Positions 1-5,909 of a stretch of 9,295 bases of DNA are shown one piece after another. The position numbers were made by a program, and so were the translations under genes. How positions within the stretch are numbered: the stretch's first letter is position 1; each line of letters starts with the position of its first letter. The stretch lies in contig DPRC01000177.1 of the NCBI GenBank assembly GCA_003537695.1, positions 2,930 to 12,224 of the forward strand, read 5' to 3'. The notes below the pieces were generated by a model that saw only the letters and a program-made list of their open reading frames with translations, made no database searches and was not told where the DNA came from. The DNA comes from Polaribacter sp. GTDB lineage: Bacteria; Bacteroidota; Bacteroidia; Flavobacteriales; Flavobacteriaceae.

Positions 1-13
1 TGCTTTTTTTAGG

Positions 14-35
14 AATTAAGAAAATAATTAAGAAA
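14..35. repeat. Short direct repeat AATTAAGAAA x2 upstream of the djlA-like gene
   Basis: AATTAAGAAA occurs at 14-23 and again at 26-35, a spacing of 12 bases. It lies about 30 bases upstream of the proposed -7 box of the first gene. A T-run at 4-10, just inside the window edge, could be the tail of a terminator of the preceding gene, but its stem would lie outside the window. In DNA this AT-rich the repeat may be chance; it could also act as an A-tract that helps promoter activity. Confidence 0.3.
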
Positions 36-65
36 TACTATTTTCAACCCTTTGTGTAAAAAAGA

Positions 66-73
66 TAACTTTG
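66..73 (+). promoter_or_regulatory. Candidate -7 promoter box (TAACTTTG) of the djlA-like gene
   Basis: TAACTTTG matches the Bacteroidota -7 consensus TAnnTTTG exactly. It would place the transcription start near base 80 and give a leader of about 45 bases before the ATG at 126. No convincing -33 TTTG is present at the usual 17-23 base distance; the TTTTC at 41-45 is the nearest weak candidate, and the TTTG at 51-54 is too close. The assignment rests on the octamer and its position only. Confidence 0.45.
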
Positions 74-125
74 AATTTTGCAGTATCAAAACGTGTATCT
101 TTACCATCTTTAAAAATAAAATAGC

Positions 126-884
126 ATGGCAAATTTTTCAAAATGGTTAGGAGCGGGTTTAGGATTTACTTTTGGAGGCCCTATTGGTGCTGCACTTGGT
201 TTTGCAATTGGTAGTTTTGTGGGAGGATTTTCGCAAGATGATTTAACAAAAGAACAAAGGGCTTACCAACAAAGAGTTGGGAGAGATGGCAATACTACAA
301 ACACGCAATCTGGGGATTTTGAAATGAGTTTATTGGTACTCGCCTCTATTGTTATAAAGTCTGATGGTAAGGTAGACCAGAAAGAGTTGGATTTTGTACG
401 CATACAATTTACAAGCATGTATGGTAAAGAACGTGCTAATAATGCATTCAAGCTTTTTAAAGGAATCGTTAAGAAAGAAATTTCAGCACGTCAAGTATGT
501 TTGCAGATAAGAAGTCATATGCCGCACGCCTCAAGGTTACAATTGTTGCACTTCTTATTTGGCATTGCGAAGGCCGACGGTTTTGTAGTGGAAAGTGAAA
601 TTGAGGAAATACGAAAAATTGCTGGGTACTTGTATATAAACGAGAGAGATTATAGCTCTATAAAAGCAATGTTTTATGATGCATCCGAGAATGCATATCA
701 GATTTTAGAAATCACAAAAGAGGCTTCTAATGAGGAAGTTAAAAAAGCCTATCGTAAAATGGTAAAAAAATACCACCCAGATAAATTACAAGGTTTGGGT
801 GAAGAGCACCTAAAAGGAGCTAATGAAAAATTTCAAAGCATTCAATCTGCTAATGATAGAATTAAAAAAGAAAGAGGACTTTAA
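126..884 (+). CDS. djlA: DjlA-like membrane-anchored co-chaperone (TerB + J domain)
   Basis: A 252-residue protein with the three-part layout of DjlA, an inner-membrane partner of DnaK (E. coli DjlA is 271 residues). Residues 8-34 are a hydrophobic glycine-rich segment with Gly at 9, 13, 17, 21, 25, 29 and 33. Residues about 65-172 form a TerB-like helical domain with two acidic SDG/ADG...E motifs near 79-87 and 149-157, a possible metal site. Residues about 188-252 are a J domain with the HPD motif at 217-219, needed to stimulate DnaK ATPase. The J domain is therefore C-terminal, unlike in DnaJ, and there is no zinc-finger or CTD substrate-binding region. By analogy with DjlA the J domain would face the cytoplasm. 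An in-frame TAA at 117-119 makes the ATG at 126 the earliest possible start; no Shine-Dalgarno is seen, as is usual in this phylum. The gene appears to be transcribed alone. The domain calls are firm; orthology to DjlA rather than another TerB-J protein is likely but not proven. Confidence 0.85.
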   Translation: MANFSKWLGAGLGFTFGGPIGAALGFAIGSFVGGFSQDDLTKEQRAYQQRVGRDGNTTNTQSGDFEMSLLVLASIVIKSDGKVDQKELDFVRIQFTSMYGKERANNAFKLFKGIVKKEISARQVCLQIRSHMPHASRLQLLHFLFGIAKADGFVVESEIEEIRKIAGYLYINERDYSSIKAMFYDASENAYQILEITKEASNEEVKKAYRKMVKKYHPDKLQGLGEEHLKGANEKFQSIQSANDRIKKERGL

Positions 885-925
885 AGAGTTAGCGAATGCC
901 CTTCTTTCACCGGTTTTCAACTCCC

Positions 926-943
926 CTTGTAACTTCTTGTAAC
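926..943. repeat. Direct repeat CTTGTAAC-TT-CTTGTAAC upstream of ileS
   Basis: CTTGTAAC occurs at 926-933 and 936-943, exactly 10 bases apart, so both copies face the same side of the helix. The pair ends about 30 bases before the proposed -7 box of ileS, a position where an activator could bind. No regulator can be named, and chance is not excluded. Confidence 0.3.
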
Positions 944-972
944 ACAAACTCAAAAAATCACAAGAAATTGAT

Positions 973-980
973 TAATTTCG
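973..980 (+). promoter_or_regulatory. Candidate -7 promoter box (TAATTTCG) of ileS
   Basis: TAATTTCG differs at one base from the Bacteroidota consensus TAnnTTTG, and the same octamer lies directly upstream of uvrC (5898-5905). The predicted transcription start is around 986-988, giving a leader of only about 17 bases before the ileS ATG, too short for a T-box or other riboswitch. A TTG at 937-939 is too distant (33 bases) to serve as a standard -33 element. Confidence 0.45.
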
Positions 981-1003
981 CTTTCTTATAAGAAAAACAG
1001 ATA

Positions 1004-4000
1004 ATGAGCGCGAAATTTCCTGAGTATAAAGGCCTTGACTTACCAAAAGTAGCAGAAGAAATCCTAAGCTATTGGGAAGAGAACAATATCTTTGAAAAAA
1101 GTGTCACCACAAGAGAGGGCGCAGAACCGTATGTTTTTTTTGAGGGACCTCCTTCTGCAAATGGACTCCCAGGAGTACACCATGTTTTAGCGCGTGCGAT
1201 CAAAGATATTTTCCCACGTTATAAGACGATGAAAGGCTTCCAAGTAAAGCGAAAAGCTGGTTGGGATACACATGGTTTACCGATAGAGTTAGGTGTGGAA
1301 AAGGAATTGGGAATTACCAAGGAAGATATTGGTAAGAAGATTTCTGTTGAAGATTACAATGCCGCCTGTAGGAAAGCGGTAATGCGCTATACTGATATTT
1401 GGAACGATTTGACCCAAAAAATGGGATATTGGGTAGATATGGAAGATCCATATATTACCTATGAGCCAAAATACATGGAATCTGTTTGGTGGTTATTAAA
1501 AGAGATTTACAATAAAAAACTAATTTACAAAGGCTATACAATTCAGCCATATTCTCCAAAAGCAGGTACTGGCTTAAGTTCTCATGAATTAAATCAACCA
1601 GGAACCTATCAAGATGTAACAGATACGACTGTTGTTGCACAATTTAAAGCGGTAGAAAGTACGCTCCCTGCATTTTTAAAAAATGAAGGAGCTGTTTATT
1701 TTATCGCATGGACTACAACTCCTTGGACTTTACCAAGTAACACTGCACTAACGGTAGGGCCTAAAATTGAATATGTTTTAGTGGATACCTTTAATCAATA
1801 TACCTTTGAAGCTACGAAAGTAATTTTGGCAAAAAAATTACTTGGAAAACAATTTGCAGGTAAAAACAATTTTCAGGTAGCAGATGCTTCCGCTTTAAAA
1901 GAATATAAGACTGGGGATAAAAAAATTCCTTTCTACCTTATTAAAGAGTTTATTGGGAAGGATTTGGTTGGTATTAAATACGAACAAATTTTAGGATATT
2001 GTCTTCCAAATGACAATCCTCAAGATGCTTTTAGAGTAATTTCTGGGGATTTTGTAACTACGGAAGATGGAACAGGAATTGTACATACAGCGCCTACTTT
2101 TGGTGCAGATGATGCAATTGTTTGTAAACAGGCAACTCCGCCAGTTCCACCGATGCTAGTAAAAGACGAAAACGATAACTTAGTTCCGTTAGTAAATTTA
2201 CAGGGAAAATTTAGACCAGAAATAGGAGAATTTGCAGGCAAATATGTAAAGAATGAATATTACCCTGATGGAGAGGCTCCTGAAAGATCTATAGATGTTG
2301 AGTTGGCCATTAAATTAAAAACAGAGAATAAAGCCTTTAAGGTTGAAAAATATAAACACAGTTATCCTAATTGCTGGAGAACAGACAAGCCTATTTTGTA
2401 TTACCCTTTAGACTCTTGGTTTATCAAAGTAACGGAGGTAAAGGACAGGATGCATTCCTTAAATAAAACGATAAACTGGAAACCAGAATCTACAGGAACT
2501 GGACGTTTTGGCAACTGGTTGGCGAATGCAAATGATTGGAATTTATCTCGTTCTAGATACTGGGGGATTCCACTTCCAATTTGGAGAACAGAGGATGGGA
2601 AAGAGGAAATTTGTATTGGTTCTGTTAAAGAATTGAAAGCAGAGATGGCAAAAGCGGTAGAAGCTGGCGTTTTAGCAAAAGACATTTTTGAAGACTTTGA
2701 AGTTGGAAACATGTCTGAAGAAAATTATGCAAAGATCGATTTACATAAAAACATTGTAGATAAAATAATCTTAGTTTCGGCATCTGGACAAGCGATGAAG
2801 CGTGAAAATGATTTGATTGATGTTTGGTTTGATTCAGGCTCTATGCCTTATGCGCAGTGGCACTACCCTTTTGAAAATAAACAAAAAATTGACGGGAATG
2901 AATCTTTTCCTGCAGACTTTATTGCCGAGGGTGTAGATCAAACTCGTGGCTGGTTTTATACATTACATGCAATTGCAACCATGGTTTTTGACTCGGTAGC
3001 ATATAAGAATGTAGTTTCTAATGGATTGGTTTTAGATAAGAATGGACATAAAATGTCTAAACGTCTTGGGAATGCAACGGATCCTTTTACAACATTAGCA
3101 ACTTACGGTGCAGATGCAACCCGTTGGTATATGATTTCCAATGCGAACCCCTGGGATAATTTAAAATTTGATTTGGAAGGTATTGAAGAGGTAAAGCGGA
3201 AGTTTTTTGGAACCCTTTATAACACGTATTCTTTCTTTACACTGTATACAAATATTGACGGTTTCTCTTATAAAGAGGCGGATATTCCTTTAGAAAAAAG
3301 ACCAGAATTAGATCGTTGGATTTTATCAGAACTACATACTTTAATTCGGAAAGTAGATGCATTTTACTCAGAATATGAGCCTACAAGAGCAGCAAGGGCA
3401 ATCTCAGATTTTACCCAAGACTATTTAAGTAATTGGTACGTGCGATTAAGTAGAAGACGTTTTTGGAAAGGGGACTATCAATCAGATAAAATTTCTGCCT
3501 ATCAAACATTGTATACTTGTATGAATACAATTGCAAAGTTAGCGGCGCCAATTGCACCGTTTTTTATGGATCGACTCTATCAAGATTTGAATTCTGTAAC
3601 AAAAAAAGAACTGTCGGAAAGTATTCATTTATCGGACTTTCCAGTGTACAAAGAAGGTTTTGTAGATAAAGGTTTAGAACACAAAATGGAAAGTGCACAG
3701 ATAATAGCTTCATTGGTCTTATCTCTAAGAGCAAAAGAAAAAATAAAAGTAAGACAGCCACTTCAAAAAATAATGATTCCTGTGGATAGTGAGGAACAAA
3801 AAGAAGCAATCTTAGCGGTTGAGGGCTTAATCAAGAATGAGGTAAATATTAAAGAAATTCAGATTTTAGAAGATGCTTCAGAGATTCTAATCAAGCAAAT
3901 AAAACCAAACTTTAAAACACTAGGGCCAAAGTTCGGTAAAGACATGCGCTTTATTGCAGCTGCGGTGCAAAATTTTACTCCAGAAGATATTAGCAAAATC

Positions 4001-4411
4001 GAAAAAGATAAAAACATTTTGCTGGATATTAACGGGAAAAATATTACATTAGAACTTTCAGATGTAGAAATATCATCGAAAGACATAGAAGGTTGGTTGG
4101 TCGCAAATGAAGGTTCATTCACCGTTGCATTAGATGTTATCATCACAGAAGATTTACGTAAAGAGGGGGTTGCAAGAGAATTGGTAAATAGAATACAAAA
4201 CGCACGTAAAGACACTGGTTTAGAAGTAACAGATAAAATTAAGTTAACGGTTTTAAATTTTGAAAACTTACAGCAATCTATCTCGGAGAATAAAGCATAC
4301 ATTATGAGTGAAACATTAACCGAGGAGTTGGTTTTTGTAGACGAGTTAAGTAATGGTACAGAGATTGAGTTTGACACCATTAAAAGTAGAATATTAATAG
4401 AAAAAGTTTAA
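1004..4411 (+). CDS. ileS: Isoleucyl-tRNA synthetase, type 2 (IleRS2)
   Basis: Charges tRNA-Ile with isoleucine in the cytoplasm; a class Ia synthetase of 1135 residues, the length expected in Bacteroidota. The catalytic Rossmann fold begins near residue 45. The HIGH-motif position, after PPSANG, reads GVHH (residues 57-60) rather than HxGH. The CP1 editing domain, which hydrolyses Val-tRNA-Ile, is shown by WTTTPWTLPSN (236-246) and HTAPTFGADD (361-370). The KMSKS loop reads KMSKR (683-687). The anticodon-binding helical domain starts near RPELDRW (about 766), with NWYVRLSRRRFW further on. The C-terminus lacks the CxxC zinc module of E. coli-type IleRS1 and fits type 2, which resembles the eukaryotic enzyme and is generally less sensitive to mupirocin. 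An in-frame TAA at 989-991 leaves the ATG at 1004 as the start. The dksA-like gene follows after 4 nt, so the two are probably one transcript. No frameshift is seen and the motifs are intact apart from the HIGH variant. Confidence 0.98.
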   Translation: MSAKFPEYKGLDLPKVAEEILSYWEENNIFEKSVTTREGAEPYVFFEGPPSANGLPGVHHVLARAIKDIFPRYKTMKGFQVKRKAGWDTHGLPIELGVEKELGITKEDIGKKISVEDYNAACRKAVMRYTDIWNDLTQKMGYWVDMEDPYITYEPKYMESVWWLLKEIYNKKLIYKGYTIQPYSPKAGTGLSSHELNQPGTYQDVTDTTVVAQFKAVESTLPAFLKNEGAVYFIAWTTTPWTLPSNTALTVGPKIEYVLVDTFNQYTFEATKVILAKKLLGKQFAGKNNFQVADASALKEYKTGDKKIPFYLIKEFIGKDLVGIKYEQILGYCLPNDNPQDAFRVISGDFVTTEDGTGIVHTAPTFGADDAIVCKQATPPVPPMLVKDENDNLVPLVNLQGKFRPEIGEFAGKYVKNEYYPDGEAPERSIDVELAIKLKTENKAFKVEKYKHSYPNCWRTDKPILYYPLDSWFIKVTEVKDRMHSLNKTINWKPESTGTGRFGNWLANANDWNLSRSRYWGIPLPIWRTEDGKEEICIGSVKELKAEMAKAVEAGVLAKDIFEDFEVGNMSEENYAKIDLHKNIVDKIILVSASGQAMKRENDLIDVWFDSGSMPYAQWHYPFENKQKIDGNESFPADFIAEGVDQTRGWFYTLHAIATMVFDSVAYKNVVSNGLVLDKNGHKMSKRLGNATDPFTTLATYGADATRWYMISNANPWDNLKFDLEGIEEVKRKFFGTLYNTYSFFTLYTNIDGFSYKEADIPLEKRPELDRWILSELHTLIRKVDAFYSEYEPTRAARAISDFTQDYLSNWYVRLSRRRFWKGDYQSDKISAYQTLYTCMNTIAKLAAPIAPFFMDRLYQDLNSVTKKELSESIHLSDFPVYKEGFVDKGLEHKMESAQIIASLVLSLRAKEKIKVRQPLQKIMIPVDSEEQKEAILAVEGLIKNEVNIKEIQILEDASEILIKQIKPNFKTLGPKFGKDMRFIAAAVQNFTPEDISKIEKDKNILLDINGKNITLELSDVEISSKDIEGWLVANEGSFTVALDVIITEDLRKEGVARELVNRIQNARKDTGLEVTDKIKLTVLNFENLQQSISENKAYIMSETLTEELVFVDELSNGTEIEFDTIKSRILIEKV

Positions 4412-4415
4412 GAAT

Positions 4416-4793
4416 ATGTCAGAGATCAAATTAAGATATTCAGATGAAGATCTACAAGAGTTTAAATCAATTATAGATAAGAAAATAGAAAGAGCACAAT
4501 CAGATTTAGCACTGTTGCAAAGTGCATATAAGAACGATGCAAATAATGGAACAGAAGATACGTCACCGTCATTTAAGTCTTTTGACGAAGGTTCAGATGT
4601 AATGAGTAAAGAGGCAAACGTGCAGTTGGCAATACGACAAGAAAAGTTTATCAGAGACCTGAACAATGCTTTAATGCGTATTGAAAACAAAACATATGGT
4701 TTTTGCAGAGTTACGCGCAAGCTTATTCAAAAAGAACGATTAATTTTAGTTCCACACGCTACTTTAAGTATTGAAGCAAAGCGCAAACAATAA
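4416..4793 (+). CDS. DksA/TraR family regulator with degenerate zinc finger
   Basis: A 125-residue protein of the DksA/TraR family, whose members enter the RNA polymerase secondary channel and tune initiation, often together with ppGpp. Residues about 8-40 and 62-92 are charged helices that would form the coiled coil; the acidic stretch around 57-61 (DEGSD) lies between them, where DksA has its tip. The C-terminal globular part keeps the family pattern YGFCRVT...LI...RL...VPHATLSIEAK. Compared with E. coli DksA (CxxC...CxxC), only the first cysteine remains (C97); the other three positions read T100, S118 and A121, so zinc cannot be bound in the usual way. The protein is also shorter than DksA (151 residues) at the N-terminus. 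It starts 4 nt after the ileS stop and is followed by a strong terminator, so it is the last gene of the ileS transcript. Family membership is secure; the regulon and dependence on ppGpp cannot be read from the sequence. Confidence 0.88.
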   Translation: MSEIKLRYSDEDLQEFKSIIDKKIERAQSDLALLQSAYKNDANNGTEDTSPSFKSFDEGSDVMSKEANVQLAIRQEKFIRDLNNALMRIENKTYGFCRVTRKLIQKERLILVPHATLSIEAKRKQ

Positions 4794-4800
4794 CAGTTTT

Positions 4801-4830
4801 AAAAGCTTCCATTTGGAAGCTTTTATTATT
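4801..4830 (+). terminator. Intrinsic terminator after ileS-dksA-like operon
   Basis: A perfect 10-bp stem, AAAAGCTTCC (4801-4810) with GGAAGCTTTT (4815-4824), closes a four-base ATTT loop and runs into a T-rich tail (4821-4830). It begins 8 bases after the stop codon of the dksA-like gene. The A-run on the 5' side means it could also work for leftward transcripts, but no leftward gene is nearby. It separates the ileS transcript from lspA. Confidence 0.88.
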
Positions 4831-4893
4831 ATAAATAAGTGATATTAGGTTAATTTAGGTGCTGTAGGCTCTAATATAGGTTTTGTACAAACG

Positions 4894-4968
4894 TACTTTC
4901 GAGTGCTTGGTTCTCTATAATTCTGCTTGTTTTTTGTTGAAATAATTACTTAGAGAGAGTAGTTTTTT
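4894..4968 (+). other. Intergenic -7-like box followed by weak hairpin and T-run
   Basis: In the 275-base gap between the dksA-like gene and lspA, TACTTTCG (4894-4901) resembles the -7 consensus. Ten bases later an imperfect stem follows: CTCTATAATT (4913-4922) pairs with AATTA (4944-4948) and TAGAG (4951-4955) around a two-base CT bulge, with a 21-base loop. Six Ts follow at 4963-4968. This could be a very short transcript with its own weak terminator, a second stop for read-through, or chance in AT-rich DNA. I find no supported reading frame in the gap. Confidence 0.2.
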
Positions 4969-5042
4969 AATTCAAACCGGCATCAATTAATACGGCAAAC
5001 GGGAATATCTTTTTAACACACGAATAAACGTAATAATAGTGT

Positions 5043-5050
5043 TATTTTTG
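5043..5050 (+). promoter_or_regulatory. Candidate -7 promoter box (TATTTTTG) of lspA
   Basis: TATTTTTG matches TAnnTTTG exactly. Transcription would start near 5056-5058, about 12 bases before the ATG at 5069. This argues against the in-frame GTG at 5039 as start, since it would lie upstream of the message. No -33 TTG is found at the usual distance. Together with the terminator at 4801-4830, it suggests that lspA is transcribed independently of ileS. Confidence 0.45.
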
Positions 5051-5068
5051 TTTACAAATTTAAAAAAA

Positions 5069-5686
5069 ATGTCCAAAAAGAAGCTGGCAATTCTTACCAT
5101 AGTTCTTGCAATAATTTTAGATCAGGTGATAAAAGTATATGTGAAGACACATTATGCTTTAGGAGATGGGATCGAAGTTTATAGCTGGTTTCAAATTCAT
5201 TTTACGGAGAACAATGGAATGGCAATGGGTTTTGAATTTGGAGGTAAAGCTGGAAAACTTTTTTTAACTTTATTTAGAGTAGTTGCAGTATCTGCTATTA
5301 TTTATTGGCTTGCAGGTATGCTAAAACGCAACGCACACACTGCTGTAATTGTAGCCATCTCTTTAATTTTTTCAGGAGCGGTTGGAAATATCATAGACTC
5401 TATTTTTTACGGTGTTATTTTTGACGCATCCAATCAAAACGTGGCAACCCTATTTTCAGACAACCCTTATGGAAACATTTTTCAAGGTAAGGTTGTAGAT
5501 ATGTTTTACTTTCCTTTGTGGCAAGGAACATTGCCAGAATGGATTCCTTTTGTCGGAGGAGATTTCTTTACATTCTTTCAATATATATTTAATCCTGCAG
5601 ATGCTTTTATAAGCATTGGTGTTGCCTTGCTATTTATATACAGCAAACAAGCTTTCCCAAAAGAGGAGGAAGTAATAAAAGAATAG
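5069..5686 (+). CDS. lspA: Lipoprotein signal peptidase (signal peptidase II)
   Basis: Inner-membrane aspartyl protease that removes the signal peptide from diacylglyceryl-modified prolipoproteins, acting after Lgt. The 205-residue protein has four hydrophobic segments (about 6-24, 63-83, 91-109 and 176-192). Conserved motifs appear in order: LDQVIK (17-22), ENNGMAMGF (47-55), GAVGNIID (103-110), VVDMFYF (142-148) and FNPAD (174-178). The catalytic pair corresponding to E. coli D114 and D141 is D110 and D178. The gap between them is 68 residues against 27 in E. coli, owing to an insert at about 119-170 on the periplasmic side. The usual Arg after GNxxD is Ser111. The start at 5069 gives the expected short basic N-terminus (MSKKK); a GTG at 5039 would add 10 residues but lies upstream of the -7 box. 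In Proteobacteria lspA follows ileS directly; here a DksA-like gene and a terminator intervene. Confidence 0.95.
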   Translation: MSKKKLAILTIVLAIILDQVIKVYVKTHYALGDGIEVYSWFQIHFTENNGMAMGFEFGGKAGKLFLTLFRVVAVSAIIYWLAGMLKRNAHTAVIVAISLIFSGAVGNIIDSIFYGVIFDASNQNVATLFSDNPYGNIFQGKVVDMFYFPLWQGTLPEWIPFVGGDFFTFFQYIFNPADAFISIGVALLFIYSKQAFPKEEEVIKE

Positions 5687-5697
5687 CTGGATTTCCT

Positions 5698-5767
5698 ATA
5701 AAGGACGATGCTTCTTTTAGGGGGATTTTAAATTTTAATTAAACTTTTTTTCAATTTCATAAAGGAC
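5698..5767. repeat. Direct repeat ATAAAGGAC x2 in the lspA-uvrC gap
   Basis: ATAAAGGAC is found at 5698-5706 and 5759-5767, 61 bases apart start to start, in the 223-base gap between lspA and uvrC. No function can be assigned. The repeat is short enough to be chance. Confidence 0.25.
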
Positions 5768-5788
5768 CAATAAATAGGAGATTTTTAG

Positions 5789-5815
5789 AAAATAAAAGGT
5801 TCTGTTTTATTTTTT
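5789..5815 (+). terminator. Possible weak A/T-only hairpin terminator after lspA
   Basis: AAAATAAAA (5789-5797) can pair with TTTTATTTT (5805-5813) around a seven-base loop, followed directly by two more Ts. The stem has no G-C pair, so it would be weak, and it begins about 100 bases after the lspA stop. No better terminator is visible in this gap. The rest of the gap is AT-rich with no supported gene. Confidence 0.3.
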
Positions 5816-5897
5816 CAAGATTTTTTAAGTTGGAATGCGCCGTGATGATTTAAATATCGTTTTCATTTTTTTCTTTATCAGATGTTTAAAATTTGTG

Positions 5898-5905
5898 TAA
5901 TTTCG
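5898..5905 (+). promoter_or_regulatory. Candidate -7 promoter box (TAATTTCG) of uvrC
   Basis: TAATTTCG is identical to the box upstream of ileS and one base from TAnnTTTG. It ends 4 bases before the uvrC ATG, so a start of transcription at the usual distance would fall at or next to the start codon, giving a leaderless or nearly leaderless message. An overlapping alternative, TAAAATTTG (5887-5895), has one extra spacer base and would allow a leader of a few bases. No -33 TTG lies at the expected distance. Confidence 0.4.
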
Positions 5906-5909
5906 TTCC

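Noticed and set aside
885..1003. Possible terminator or riboswitch between the djlA-like gene and ileS
   Set aside because: Only interrupted pairings could be drawn (GAAAG near 870 with CTTTC near 905), without a T-run after a proper stem, and the predicted ileS leader is too short for a T-box.
3859..4380. Open frame of 173 codons on the - strand opposite the 3' part of ileS
   Set aside because: It lies wholly inside ileS, whose frame is unmistakable; the antisense product is rich in Ser, Phe, Leu and Asn with no domain pattern, as expected for the complement of AT-rich coding sequence.
4394..4720. Open frame of 108 codons on the - strand across the dksA-like gene
   Set aside because: It is the complement of a clearly conserved DksA/TraR frame, with no promoter box or recognisable protein pattern.
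5039..5068. GTG at 5039 as an earlier start for lspA
   Set aside because: It would add ten residues before a normal LspA N-terminus and lies upstream of the TATTTTTG box, so it would not be on the message expected from that promoter.
5664..5669. AGGAGG, a perfect Shine-Dalgarno-like string
   Set aside because: It is in the lspA 3' end, coding for Glu/Lys-rich residues, with no reading frame starting just downstream; genes here do not use such sites.
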